From the NCBI GenBank assembly GCA_028753945.1, contig JAPNXP010000018.1:2853643-2917642 (forward strand): a DNA stretch of 64,000 nucleotides. Reading direction: 5' to 3'. This stretch comes from Hexactinellida sp. DTS-2022 (taxonomy: Eukaryota > Porifera > Hexactinellida). Below are positions 1 through 15,500 of this stretch, piece after piece (position 1 is the stretch's first letter; every line of letters starts with the position of its first letter). The position numbers were made by a program, and so were the translations under genes. The notes under the pieces are model-generated. The model had not been told where the DNA came from. It saw only the letters and a program-made list of their open reading frames with translations, and searched no databases.

Positions 1-356
1 AAATCTCATTAAATATTAGCAAGTCTAGATTCGGTTAGTCAGCTAATAAAGGTTAACGGTTAAAGATTGAATTAAACAGATAACCGGTTTGTTAAATAAT
101 AGCATAAGTATAATTGGATCATTCGTATGAAAATTATGCGAATTATGTGAGAAAATAATAATCCTATAAGCATCCAATATCGATCATTTAACTTATATTA
201 ACGACCCCAAACATCAAACTTTGAGTTCTTCAACGAACAAAATGAAATATAAATGAATAGTATAAACATTCAAACCATGCATAATTTAATAGCCAGAATA
301 CCGTAACTGTTGATAATTAAATACAATAATGTTTAATAACTAAATTAAGATTTTAC
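1..356. other. UBR4 intron, left edge
   Basis: Intronic. Bases 28-100 resemble one end of the GTTAAC-word MITE found at 14406-14825 (GGTTAACGGTTA followed by AACCGGTTT). Nothing else is recognisable. Confidence 0.5.
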
Positions 357-542
357 CTGCAAAGTTCTTCAAATATTACAATAGGTGTTTGAACATCTGT
401 AGGTGGAAAGTTTGACAAAGTATCAATACATATAATCATGAACTGTTGTTTTTCCATTAATGTACCTGAGGACATCATATCCAACAACTCCAGTATAATT
501 TCTTGAGCATCATCCACCCTTTTAGTACGCTGAATTACAAGT
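357..542 (-). CDS. UBR4: UBR4 exon m
   Basis: The exon reads LVIQ followed by RTKRVDDAQEIILELLDMM (human RTKLIDETQDMLLEMLEDM) and ends IFEELC (human IFERLC). The acceptor TTTTAG ahead of 542 is preferred to the AG at 530-531 because only it keeps the frame and restores LVIQ. The donor is GTAAAA. The rest of the gene lies beyond the left edge. Confidence 0.93.
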
Positions 543-3500
543 CTAAAATTGACATTATTTAGGGGTAAAGTGATCCAATAAAGATTTCTACAAAACTAAA
601 TTATTAAAACTCGAAAGTATTGTGTGGGTGTGTGTCAGGGGTTTATCTAGGTGCCTGGACGGAAAAAGTGCTTAGTGTGATTCCATTTAGGTGCAGGGTT
701 GGCACTTAATTTGCTGCCAGCTCTTTGATAAGATTTTGGCTAAAGAAATTCCTGGAAAATCCCTGTTTGGATACCGCACATATTTTACCTTCATCAAATA
801 ATTATACCGATTATGTATTATGGTTGATACCTTTAGGGTGTCAAAAATAAACATCTATAAATAAAGTGCCGGCCAAGAAAATCCTAGAAAATCCCCAGCA
901 CTGTGTGTGTGTGTTAGTTTGTACGGATTGTATTAAAGTGATTGGAGAATAGAAACCGCATTTATATACGAGATAGAAATCAAACTTTAAAATGATACAA
1001 TAACTAAACAAGTACGCAGATTTCGATTTCAAATATATATAAATTTCTAATATGTATAGTTATTGTTGTTGTAAAAGTTAAACAAATTGATGAAATTCCA
1101 AATGTACTAGAAGCTTTCAATAGGGATTATAGGTAAACAAGTATGCTGACATGAATTTAGCATTTATAAATTTAGAAAATGAAAAACAGGTTTAGACTAT
1201 GGGTATCATATAAAGGGATGTATATACCGTCTCTTTCTACCATTTTATATAGCAGAAAGGGTGAGGAGTAAGGCCCGCAAACGGCGCACAGCGATCGTTA
1301 ATTTGAGATGCGATATTTGCAGGTCAAATCAACCAAATTTACCAACATTTGCAGGTCAAATAAAAAAGAATTTGCACACCAGTTCACAAATATTTGAAAT
1401 CCTGGCGTAAATTAAACATGCCTGTAGGGCTTCATTTAGGGGATGGCTCTTGCTTTCCTTTGGTTCTAACTAGCCATCCCTTGCACCCCTACTTTACAGC
1501 GTGCTACCGCGCGCGTTCACATCCTCGCCATCGATTATTCCTGAAAACCATAATTTGCAAACCCTTGAGTCTATGTCTAAATGAAACCCTGACCAGTAAA
1601 TTATTATATAAACCAGGGGCAGTGGGAGGGTGGACCCTGGTGGAGCCTGTGTCCCACCTGAATTTGAGTGTTCCACATGCCGCACTTAAGGTGCGGACAG
1701 GCTTAAAATTATTGTTAGTATGTCCCATCTGAGGTAAGCTGTGTCCAACCTGTGGCGCCGCCAATGATTTAGACAATATCAATAGTTATTGGATATATAA
1801 CTATAGCTGAAATAAAAATTTGTCAATTCCTAACCAAATTGTACAATAATTTTCCCAAACTAATATCAAAAGAATTCTTCTAAAGGTTGCTTGTCTTAAA
1901 ACTTGGTTCTCCATGAGTTTAGAATATGTCCATTTACTTTATTATTAAAGGAAATAAATAGTAAAGGAAATTGTCTAGAAAAAGACATTCATTGAAAATA
2001 ATTTGGTATTCAGTTGATGAAGAAATAGCCATGAAACAATATAAACACAAGCTTGTTGTAAGTTTTATATTAATAAAAAATAACTACAATCCAAACTTAA
2101 AACTAAGAATATAATTACATACAGTGGAACCTGCAGAAACGGGGTGCCAGGGACGCAAGGTCTTAGCCACCAAGATTCCACATTTCTGCGGACATTTCTG
2201 CCGTTTGTGGAGGTTCATTTATGTGGGACTAGGAATTTGCTGCATTCCCCCCCCCCAATTTTCAGAGGATCCCGTTTCACAGGCCCCGTTTGTGGAAGTT
2301 CCACACTTCCACTGTATATGTATTTGTGTGCACGGTTAAATTTTCGGAAATAATAATTGATTTAAATGTTTGAAAATCATCATAGATAAATTTCTCATTA
2401 ATTGACCACTTAAGGTTAACCGAAAAAATCACAGATAAAGGACATCAATATTATTGGATTAATTAATTCAAGGGAGAAAATTAAATGAATCACCTTTTAA
2501 GAGAAAGAAAAACATCTAAAACCAGTGGCAGTAGTCTTAATTTATTATCTTTAATACAATCAGATGTAAAATAATTTTGATTAGATTGAATAGGTTTACT
2601 TGTAGCCAGTGTAGGAATTAAAGAAAATTCCATTTTATTTTCCCAATTATAAACATCAGTTGAATTAGTTATTCTCTGAGGACACATCAGCTGAAACAAT
2701 ATAGAAGCAAGTAATTTAAGAGTATATCCAAGGGAAACATCGACGTTTATAGTAGATTCTTCTAACGAAGATAATTTTGACACTTCAGCAGAAATAACTT
2801 GACCTAACAAGAGGAAGATACCTTCACAAGATAAATAAACTCGCCATCTCTCATCTACAATAGTTATTTTCAAAAGATCAAGATATTCGTTTGCTACTTC
2901 ACCAAAGTTGGGAACCTAAATAGTTAAGTTCAAAGGAAATATAATAAGAACACAATAACATGTATATCATACTGTGTTAAATATACATGTTTAGACCTGT
3001 AAAACATAGATCAAATAGCATGAAATATATACGTAAATAAATAACTGCAAAAAGTATATATCCAAAGAAATGAATTACAGCATATGGAAACCGTCTGTTT
3101 ATAAACCAAATTTTTAATATTACACAAGATGGCAGGGGCTTTTGGTCTAAATAATTTAGAGACAGTCTACAGACTATATAGACAACAACAAATTATTTTC
3201 CTATTTTATATGGACTTTTATAGACCATCTATAAATAGATTGTCAACAGACACTCCCCTACCAACAGTATTCGTACTCCCAAAAAACTCCAACCAATACC
3301 ACCTCCGTATAAAACGTGGAGACATAAAGGAATGGACCTTATATGCGACCTCCCTGAGAGTGAAGACGGCTATACACACATTCTAGTCACTGTATGCTAC
3401 CTGAGCAAATATGTTGCATTACGCCCTCTCAATACTAAGGCTTCACAAGAAGTTATTCTGTATCTGAAGGACAGCTATCTCGATATGGAATTACCTGATA

Positions 3501-6500
3501 TTATCCAGCACAATCAGGGCAAAGAGTTCACAAGCAGTGTGAGTATTAAAATGTAATATTGTTTGTTAGATTCTTCCGACATAGTGTTATCTAATTTTAG
3601 ACACTATCATTATTGTATGTATTGTTATTTGTATTTATTTATTGTAGTTATTTATTTATTCTATTTAACTGATAATTAAGGAATTCAAACAGAAATTGGG
3701 TATATACAATCGTAGCACTCGTGCTTACCACCCGATGGTTAACGGATTTTTCGAAGCGCACAACAAGATTCTGAAACAGTTAATATTTTGTAATATAAAA
3801 TTTAGACCCATTTACGAAATATCCATATAGAAAACTGATTAAAATGGAGAGTCAGATAGGGGATCATTGGTAGAAACTGCTGAAACAGGCTGTGCTTGCA
3901 ATGAACTCCTGTAAGAAAAGATCCCTCAGACAAACTCCATTGAAGGTTATGTGGGGAAGAGAGTCCCGGCATCAAGATCTCTTGTCCACCATTAACGACC
4001 TGCAGACCAACGATGAGGAAGACTTTGATTTGGAAGAATCGATTTTCTCTGAAGTCACAGATCCACTAAATGATATCGAAGGGATGAACGACATATTTTG
4101 CCCACCTCATGATAATCCCCTCGAAGCAGTTAACAACATTGATGGATCTCGAACTTCTACACAGCAATCAGCTATGGACTGCATCAATTTTGAACAACTC
4201 AAGCAGAAGATACAATATGATAATAAAGTTAATAATATGATATCACTAATCGGTTAGTTGAACTGATGAGGATATTTAATTCATACATAAAACACAGTCT
4301 ATCTTGTTACTAATGTTCGATTCATTCTTTCGATTATAATTATTTCATAATTATTCTCTCTTTAATTAGTGCACCTCTAAAGAAGGATGATAAGATCATC
4401 TATATCAACATGCCCAAACTAAAACACATGCCCAAACAAAGAAGCAAAAAAGATTCCAATCCACATATCACAAGACCCTACTTCGAAAGATCCTCTAGTC
4501 CCAAGAATACTAAGAAGCAAGTAGTCCTCGATACTAGCATGGAAATCAACACCTCACAGGTAAATTCATTGTGATTGAGTTTTTATTTAAAAGATAAAAT
4601 AGTGTTAATTAATAGTAAATATTCCATTCTTAGATGTCCTATAATTTTTTCGGAATTTCTACGGAATCTATATTTCAACAGCTTAATAACTTAAAAAGAA
4701 AGGTTCCGTTCTCACTTAAACTGTCTAATTAATTGAGTGTAATCTTTATTGACTTTCATTGTCATTTTAGCTTTACACCTTCAATTGACGTCAATACGAA
4801 TATTTATAACATCCAGTAATAAATTTCCTTCAATGTTGTCATTTGTGGGAAATCCTTATGCAGAATATTCGCGCACTCTAAGAGATAAAAATCTGAAAAT
4901 CTAATAGAACATGCACATTAATGATGCGGACACTTTGGTCATACAAGATTGCCAATATGCTTACTCATTATCGCATGATAACGTAATCACTAAAATTTCA
5001 CATTGTTAAATTTTACTATTTTGGCCTATTTACGCTTTTATAATCAATGTTAGAAGTGTATAAACCATAAGCCAAGCGCGAAGTGGTTGGTGTGTGGTTG
5101 GATTCTGCCGAAAAGCGACCTAGCAAGCGAGGCGCCCTAGTCTATATAGATATACTGTTGCATCAATTTATATAGATACTAGCGCGCTTCGCGGCAGAAC
5201 CCAACCACACACCAACCACTTCGCGGTTGGTGTATGGTTTATACACTTATAACATTGATTATAAAGCGTAAATAGGCCTAAATAGTCAAATTTAACAATG
5301 TGAAATTTTAGTGATTACGTCATCATGCGATAATGATTAAGTATATTGACAATCTGGTGAGACCATAGTGTCCGCATCATTAATGTGCATGTTCTATTAA
5401 ATTTTCAGATTTTTATCTCTTAGAGTGCGCGAATTATGTGCGATTAAGTCACTTTTCAGGGTTCTCGAAATGTTACAATGACGTTATAACTTGTCGAGGT
5501 GTGATAAATTTTGAGTGAAAACCTCAAATTGTTGACGGGTGCCAAAAGTTACTCCTATATGCCAAAAATCACATTTGGAGACCGGAAACTTAATGCTTTA
5601 TCATTTTTTAAATTGGAGCCTCTCAGACTCAAGTTAAAACTCCCGAGATCGCGACGTTCCAGTCCTTTACTTAAGGAGTCTATGGGTTTGATATAAAAAG
5701 TATAATTATTTTACTTCAATTGGCGCTAAAAAGAATTTGAGTAAAGGAATGATATAATTTTGCTAGTGTAGTTAATTTTTAACAAGAACAATGCATTAGG
5801 GTAAAAACGGCAGAGCTAGAAACAAATAGACATTTAGTAGCATCAATGCCATACATGGGTATGTATATTTGATAACGTCATTGTGGATAAATCAGATGTG
5901 AAATCATTCTCAAATGTATTTTAGATGTTCCTAGCGTATTTGCAAACTTAGTTTAGTATATTCCATCACAATAGGCAATTTATTTGACGAGCAATTAGAA
6001 AGTAAACTGGCCCGGAAATGAAATGAGCAAATACTTGACTTATCTAGTAGTATAATATAGTAGGCCATGTTTGTACTAATATATTATATAAGGTACATAA
6101 AGTAGAACCTCGTTAATACCAACAGCAACGGACGATAAATATATTCGCTTTGTCCTGAATTCGTATTAAATGGAGAAATACCCATTACAACACACTTAAA
6201 AAGACAATTGGAGATATAGGTGCACTTTTTGTAGCTACACTGTATATACTATCTCTATATTTCTAGTATATAGCCTTGCGTTTTAAAATTATAGAATAAT
6301 AAATAATACCCAGCTTTTGTATTTAAATTATCAATTGTTCAGGTGTCCAATACATTGCATTGGTTAGAAATGGAATTCGAATCCGTTGAGAATCAGATGC
6401 ATGATGTCGATCAAATATAACAGGTTCCGCTAGTATATACAGTAGAACCCCGCATATCGGGGATGCGCGCATCGGGGCACCCCTAGTATCGGGCGCCATT

Positions 6501-9500
6501 CACTTATCGGGGCGCACCACCGAAGATTATTTTCGCATGAGTAACATGTTTTACTTTTGAGCAGCTTAGTATTCTTTGTAATGGCCGCTAAGCGTCACCC
6601 ACTCACGTTAGAGACTCGTGCTGAGGTAATAAAGGGAAATTTCAAAAAAGATATTCCGTGAATATCATAGATTTGTGACTCCTAGTGTAGGTAAAGTATA
6701 ATGTGAAATTGTAATGTGTAGTACTTCTTAAATATCAGCCTTAACTCTAGGTTTTGACTATATGTGTATGATTCGTTGTGTAGGTGCTAACCTGATTGTT
6801 TAAACCAAACATATTGGAGTTCTCTTAGAATCCCGCATATCGGGGCACTCCCTCGTATCGGGGCGCTGAGCGTTTGGACGGAGGTGCCCCGATACGCGTG
6901 GTTCCTCTGTAATGATAAAATACTAATAGGTATATCGTCATTAAGAACAATTCATGTATTATAGAAAATTGGTTGCCATTTCTCTATGACATGGCCTGGT
7001 TAGATATCATGCGTGTGCACTGGCGTGTGAGGTGGGGATCGTAGCAATAATTTAGATGATGCATCACTAATCGTCACCCGAATTTCGCCATGTGTGTAGG
7101 ACTAACATGTATCAACTAACGCACCAATAAAAATTTGTTGGCTAAGGGATGTAGCATTTTATGAATACATACCACCCTGCTACATCGAAGCCGGTTTAAC
7201 GAAAAACCTGCTTATAGCTAAATGTAGTGTTTACCCCAGAGTGGTAACAAATGTATTTTCTTCCACTTCTAACGAATACATGGTTTTATCGAAGGAATAT
7301 AAAGGCCCCTTAAACATCGATATAACGGGAGTTGAATACATATAGGATACTATAAGTATTATATTTAACTTTCTAAGGATACATTTTTGTAATAAGTAAT
7401 TTATATATTTACTAATATGATACACTCTCAAGTCTCAATAGACAAAATTAATTATCACGAGTTTTCCCCCCCCTGTACATGCAAAAATTAATGTAATCCT
7501 CAGTATAATCATTTGGGATTTTCCATCTAGACTTTGCTAATATGATGATTTCAAATTTCAGACTAATTTCACTTATTATAATTTATAAAGATAAGAGCGT
7601 ATAATCTCTATAATAATTGGCATACAATTGTGAAACTAGTACAGTTTTATTTTTTGACTGTATTGTTGGGATAACACCGATAATATACAAAACAAAATAA
7701 ATTTATGAGCGTTGCTGAATAGGTTTGTCAAGTGTCTGTTTACAAGAGTCAATAAATGTCCCTAACAAACCTCAATGAGATAACTAATTAGTAGATCAAT
7801 ATACAATCTTTGACGTTGAATATCTTTCATTAGAAAAATAAATAGGGAAGAAGCAGTACATCGCACAAGAAGAGATGATGGATGGAATAACATTTTTTTC
7901 AACCAAGTGTGTTTCATTAGAGTGATCTCATTTGAATCACATTGACCATTTCTCCATAAATTAAAAGTGTTCAAGTGACATCTAGCAAGCCAATTTGAAA
8001 GCACTGAAATGAAAAAAATGAGTAAATAATTGTATATATAATGTATATACTAAGCCGTGAACTAAAAAATACAGACAGGTCTGTTTATTGTCAATAAAAT
8101 TGCGTCCGCATAATATGAAATTTTAATATTATGAACAAGCCCCAATGGTCCCAATTTAACAAGTTACATAGGGTGTATATTAAATTGAGTTGGCTAATAA
8201 TTAAGTATCTTTATTATGAACAAATTCTTTTGCCCCTTGAATGTTCATAATAAAGAACCTGACTGTATAAACCCTTGGAGTAGAAATACCTCAGATATCC
8301 CAAGGGGAAAACAGTATGGGCCAGCTGCATTAGTTCGACACCTTAAGTGATCATTAATTCGAAATTAAACTGTTGTGACTAGTTCGAAAAACCTTTAGAC
8401 AGTTGTCACTAGTTCGACGAGACCTTTGGAGAGTTGTAACTATTCCGATTACTTTTGGACAGTTGTTAATAGTTCGATAAGACTATGGAAAGTTGTAACA
8501 GTTCGACAGTAATTCCATTTAGAATCCTGTTTTTGACAATTGTCAATAGATCGAGTCGTAATAGCGAAAATTCGCCATTAATAGATTAGTATCGGGCTTC
8601 ATATTATCAATACGATGCAACAATAACAAAAAAGTGTTCCCAGCAAACAATGGGTCCTGTAATACTATAAGTAGTGATAAATAATATGACATATGATATA
8701 TTTGTCAAAAATGAATGAAATTGAAACTATACTATTATCGACATTACAATGAAAATATTTTACAAAAATCGACAAACCATTCCAGAAAATATCTGTATGC
8801 GAATACTAAATTTTAATAACGAAGGTTCAACAAAATTTGCTAATAAGAATTAACAAATTTAGCTCTGATTTACAATGAATAACGGAGCTGAAACCACCAG
8901 GGAATTTGAAATTTATGCATGCTCTTTATGCGATATTTATGGATACAAAGGAATATAAATTATTTGAGGAAATAAATAACAAGAACAAGGAAAAATTCGT
9001 CTGTAAGTGATGATAGCCGCAGTGCTTATAAAGTGAATAAACATTAGGAAACTATACTTCATGGGAATACTTCAATACAATTAGCCAAAAATTGGAATCA
9101 TTACTCCTTTATAACAAAACTTTCCGATAATTCAGATCATATCATTCTAATAAACTAAGGCAATGTCACTCATATTTCTTTGGGACCATGGATTGGTTAA
9201 AAGAGTTAGTATATAGTATATGATAATATACCTGGTACATTATGTTTAATAAAGTTTGTCATTATTTACAGTCAGGTTAAATTGATTGATGCACATTTCT
9301 AAGGTTTTTCTTTTAATTAATGAAATAAATATATAATTATGACACAATGAGCTAAGTGTAACATTAAACAACAATATACTCTCTCTGTAAAGTAATGAGA
9401 TTAGGAGTGAAACTTGTAATTGCAGTAGAATTCGTATAAGGAACTCTTCATAAAACAAACATCTGATAGAGCAGCGGTTCTAAAATTGGGTCCACGGGTG

Positions 9501-12500
9501 GAAGTAGGGGGTCTATTAGATCCAAAATTTGTATTAGGGGTAATGGGAGGGGGTCCACAGAATGTTTGGGATTTGCTAAAGGGGGTCGATGTGATAGTGT
9601 GCATCCAGAATAAAATAAGCATCATTAAAACTCAGTAAATTAGCTTGATTCTACAATAAATAATACAGGTATGTAGGCTGTAGCTATAAAGTGATAGTGG
9701 GTGCGGCTAGGGAGGCGTGAGTCTCAAAATATTCCAAATGTTAATCCAAAGTTTAGATACATAATCACAAAAGTCAAGAAAAATCTTAGGGCACAAATTT
9801 CGCATCAGGGCAGGCGCAATACCTAATGGAATCAAGCAAACTCGATCATAAATAAATTCAGAAATATACTAATAACTTACACTAGAAAATATTTGCGGCA
9901 AATCCCCCCCCCCCCACCCTCTAAATTGAACTTTAAAACTTAATATACGTACGTATAATACTGTACAGTAGAAGCTCGTTAATAATAACATGGTTAATAG
10001 TCCATTCAAAGCCTTTTCAACACATCAAATTGGTTAATACGAATCTATAGAATAAGTAAGTAAGAAGATAAGCACAATAAACCAAATGATTGAATACTTT
10101 CTATGAAAACATTAAGCTATGGTCATATAGTGTGTTTCGCATACAAGCTAGTTTATTTAAGATAAAAGATCAAGCAAGAAAGGTAACTTACTTCAGTCAA
10201 ATGTAGAGAGAAAAGGAATAATATCGTACCGGTGTAAAGCGCGCTATGGAGATCCCAGCATTTAGGGCCCCACGTTCCTAAAGCCCTAACGTTTTAGGTC
10301 CCCATATCGCTAATGCTTTAAAGCCCAGGGGACCAAAAACGTTGGAGTCCCGATAACGCGCGTATACCGGGGAGGCGAACGAACAATTTTGATGGCCCCT
10401 GGCTGGTATTCGTAGTAACGAAGTTCTACTGTATATTACTTTACCCGGGCAAAAGTAATGGAAAATCCGAAATTTGTGCCACAAGTAGCTGATGATTGGG
10501 ATACACAACCTCTTCAATATCGACATAGCATGACCTGAGAACAACAGGTTTTCAAATTTATAACGATAGTATGATATTTGAATTAACTCATTTCAATGTA
10601 GTAGTATTTGTGTTCCTGTCAATGGCCACTTGTGACACAAGTGGCATAAAAAACCGCGTGGCACGCCGATGCAAGCAGAATAGATCCTACGACCCACTTA
10701 GAGAATCTATCGAAATATACCTTACACTGGGTTGAACAAAGGATCAAATTTACTGACAAGTGGGGTCTACCATGATGCTATACGAGGACGTATCAAGCTA
10801 TATTCATCGGGATAACACAATGATCAATTTTCAGGGAAGGAATGAAATGAGAACTTACCCTGCAAATTCCGGAAATCTTTAACGTCTCCTCTCATTCTTC
10901 TATGTCTGACTCAGGCTAAGTGATAGAGCTGAGAAAGAATTCATCCTCCGCAGAGTCGAGACTAATGTGTATGTGACAAATTGAGAATAGTAGTAGGGAA
11001 ATCCTGGTAGAAAAACTTGTGAATAATATCTTTCAGCTTTAGATTCACAGGGGAATGTTGCGAAATGTATCGCCTCAATTGGGAACCGGTGTGTCTCTTC
11101 TCTACAAATTTCCCGAAAAAAGCTTGTCTGAGTTAATCTGCTTTCTGGTGCATCTTGAAATGCACGAACCGGTCATCTGATCTGTAGTTACCTTATACTT
11201 TGGAGCCGAACAACCACGTAGTGGCATATTTCACTTAGTAGCTAGCATAACCACAATAAATCAATACAATTATGACAAACAAGACTGTAATAATTCGTAA
11301 GAGAGAATATATATATTAAAATTCCACTTCGTTTTTACATAAACTAATCGTATCGTGACCAAATACAAACATAATGGGTGTGCAGTAAATAAAATTGAAT
11401 AGAAAAATAACTTGTGGTTGTTTAATAAGTTAACATTCCACTGAATTCAGGTTAAAAATCTAATTCGATTGTGAGGCCTGACATTAGTATGGCATGACAT
11501 AATGATGCCAAACAATATACAAAATAGAGGGATCTTTCGGATGAGAATGACTCGTTTGACAGATCCATACCATTGCCTTAGTAGATTAGAATGCTATGTT
11601 CAGTTGAATCAGAAATAGATGCCGAAAGTGATCTATAATAACAATTGTGTGTTAAAAAAAAATTAAGATCTCGAAAACTACAGAGGTCCTTTTTACCCTG
11701 TAGGCACCTCTATTATGCAGTGAGTATCACCAAAAGATTCAAGAATAGGGGAAGCCCTGTCCCATTTAGACGTATTACATTTCTTTTAATCATAATAACC
11801 ATTCATTTTGCATTACTAATCTATAATATTAAAACACAAGCCTGGGTATATATATAATATATGTATATATTTGTTTGTATGTTCCGAGTTGATTGAAGAA
11901 ACTGGACGGTTTCCAAATGTTATTTTTGCCATATAGGGGTAACTTTTGGCACCCGCCAACAAGTTGAGGTTTCCACTCAAAATTTCTCACACCTCGACAA
12001 GTTATGACGTCATTGTACATTTCGAGAACCCTGAAAATTCACTTAATCGCACATAATTCGCTCCCTCTAAGAGATAAAAATCGGAAAATTTAATAGAACA
12101 TGTACATTAATGATGCGGACACATTGGTCACACCAGATCGCCACTATGCTAACTTATTATCGCATGATGACGTAATCGTTAAAATTTCACATTGTTAAAT
12201 TTGACTATTTAGGCCTATTTACGCTTTATAATCAATATTAGGAGTATATAAACCACACACCAACCGCGAAGCGGTTGGTGTGTGGTTGTGTTCTGCCGCG
12301 AAGCGACCTAGCAAGCGAAGCGCGCTAGTTATATATTAAATGTCATAACAGTAAGTTTGTGAATTGCTATATGGGCTATGAATAAATAGTGTCGAACTTG
12401 TGACAACTGTCCAAAGGTTATGTAGATTTAGTTAGTGGCAACTGTCCAGAGGTTCTGACGAACTAGTATCAAGTGTCCATAAGTATTATCCTTATAGTGA

Positions 12501-15500
12501 CAACCGCTAAAATATTAACTCTCCAGTAGGCAGTAACTCTCCAAAATTCGAACTAGTGACAACTTTGGATGTCGAAACAAATAATCGTCTCATTAGCATT
12601 CAACCATATCTTTGTTTAAAACTAAACGTAAGACAGTTTATGCTCAACTTTGATGAGTTTTATTAATATTGTCTATACTTCCATTCATTAGTGATGAATT
12701 ATTTTCTCTAATTAATATGTTCGTGATATAGTGTATCCATTTATGGCACTTGCATTTCTTCAGAAATTTCACTCTATTTATTCAAATATATTTATATCAA
12801 TACAAAAAATGCGTAAACCCAATTGTTGTACAAAATATAATCGCAATTCCTATACTCCTTTGTTCTATTTATTTAAATGTCCAGAAAAGGCTAGCAAATG
12901 GATGACTATTTATAGAGAAAGCATTTCAGATATAAAGTCAGAGTATGTAAGTATCAAATATTTGTCAATATGAGATCCAACGAACACAAGAAAATCATCA
13001 AGCTGAAGGGAATATCCAACATAAAACTAAAACCATAGCCTACTAAAGAAGGCCTTACAATAGAATTATGTTTTTGGACCAGGGATGCAGTCGAAGCCGG
13101 GAATTATTAATCAACGATAATCTAGTTAGACCAAAAACTATTTACATACACCTATATAGTAAATATATTTCTCATTATATTATAAGCTTTATTCAAAACA
13201 ATGTACAGTACACTGATTATGTGGTTTCTTCTAGTCGTACTTAGTTGTCCAATAAGTATTGAATTTCTTGTGTATTTTGCTAGTTATAATCTAAAGATGC
13301 CAACCAGTTGCTAGGCTCCAGGTTGTAAAGCAATTACAAATCAGAAGATCGCGTTACGCTTTTTAAGATATCCAGAAGTCTGAACCACTCAGACAAGCTT
13401 GGACTCGGGAAATTCGAGGAAGCGATATATATGAACTGAAAGCAATTTACATTTGCGTGAAGCATTTCAGAGAAGATGTCGAGTACAAACATAGGGTTCC
13501 CAATGGAGACGGTACATTTCGAGAAATTCCAAGTGTGAACCCCAAGCTGAAAGATGATGCTGTGCCAGTTTTTCTACGAGGATGTCCCAGTTACTATATT
13601 CTCAAACTGCACAAAGCGAGGACGTTTACATTCGACTACGAAGATGAATTGTTCTTTCAAGCCTTATCACTTAGCCTGAAGTCAAACGCTGAAGAAGCAC
13701 AAACGTTCAAAATTAAAAGTTGCCAGGAAATTCAAGATAAGTTATAATTTCTTTCTCTACCTAATACTTGGTCATTATGGTATCTGATGAACATAGTTTA
13801 ATTATAATGCGTCCTAGTTTAAATAATTCTCGAGTTATTCGATTTATTTGCTAAAAGATTTCAACTTTCCGTTCGAGCATTTTATAAGGTAGATTTCTCA
13901 CTTCTATAATTTCTCCAAGTGATATTCGACAACTTGAATCAATTCTGAATGAAATAGAAAGAAAGTCACTCCCCTATGAATCCTCGAAGAAAAATGATTC
14001 CACTAGTGCGTTCCATATTTAATTAGCAAAAATTCACATCCAACAATCGATCGACAGTCTGAATACTTCTTCTTACGACTTAGAATCAGACGAGTGTCCA
14101 GAACTTAGTAGACTTAATTTCATTCAATGCCAGTTAAAAGACAGCCTTTTTCCAAAAAACAGGCGTAGATACAACATCCTAACACAGAGACTGTCTATTA
14201 AAATACAGAAGATATCTCCAGCTTGCAATAAGTATCTACAGCATATGTCTTGTTTATCCCTTCCTCACTTCAAAACTTTGGAAAGCTGTATTATTATTTT
14301 GGACTTGAAAGTGATTTCTCCTTTCTGAAACAAGCAAAGTAATTTTTTTCTAAAGAGCAAAATAATGTTATTCTTCAAATGGACAAAATACACGTAAAGT
14401 CCGATCAAGGGTGGGGTTGGTTAACCGATCTGAGGCAACGGTTACAATTCGATTTCTCGCCACGGTTAACCGGTTACCCGCCCATCCTACTCAATAGAAT
14501 AAATCATTTATACAAATTTGACTATACTACAGAATAAGACTCAGCTGTATAAAATATAACCGCATAAGTATATTAACTGATATATTTCGTGCTTTAGGTA
14601 AATTTAAATCAATGTTGTCTAAGAAAATTTATAAAGTGGTGATGATAAATAGATTTAGCACTAACATATTCTGATAAAATTCAAAGATTATAATACATTA
14701 TGCATTAATTTCCCAATTAATCTGCTGATATTCAACAGACCGGCAAACTAGTTAATAAAATCTCTAACCGTTAACCAACGTCAGCAACGGTTAACCGGTT
14801 AGCCAGTTAACCGAATCCAGCCTTGGCCCGATACAAGCTACAAAGGTGGCAAAACAATAGTCCAAATATCTGCGGATGATCCTACAAAAACAGTATTCGC
14901 AATCATGGATTCTAGTCTTTATATAAAATGGTCCGGTGATGTTCGTCTTTTGCCTTGTGGGTCTTTATCTGCAGAGAAAATATTTGCCAAATTTGAGTCT
15001 TGTATTTGAGATGTTGAGGTTTGTGGCTTGGTCGTTCAGATAATCTCGACGGATAACCATCCACTTAACGTGAAACTTTTCAAGTTTGTGTTCAAATACA
15101 ATTGTTTTCACAATTATTTCAGTATTGTTTTCAGAATGTTGACTGCAAAAAACAACTTTGATGAAAATATAGTAATTTTATTTAGTACACGTATATCAAA
15201 ATTCGAATCCATTTTTTTGTATGGATACATCATTGATAGATTGAATGTGGGTCGATATTTTTAAAATCTGCGGAAACTAAGTTATTTTAATAATTCAAAT
15301 AGAGTGTAAAATATATAGACAAAATTTATGAGAAAGTATAAGCATATATTATAAATCGTAATTATTGGTTTATGTAAATTTTGCTAACAAATGCTGGACA
15401 CACATATTTTAATTATATATTCAGTGATCTAATTGTGTTTGAGTCAAAAGTAATATCTATACTATAAAAACACAAACCATAGCATTCTATACACTAAGGC

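Larger units (their letters stand above)
543..2493. other. UBR4 intron with MITEs
   Basis: Intronic, 1,951 bp. It holds a probable hAT-type MITE at 1613-1768 and a TA-flanked MITE at 2122-2314, listed separately. I see no exon or RNA gene in the rest. Confidence 0.6.
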
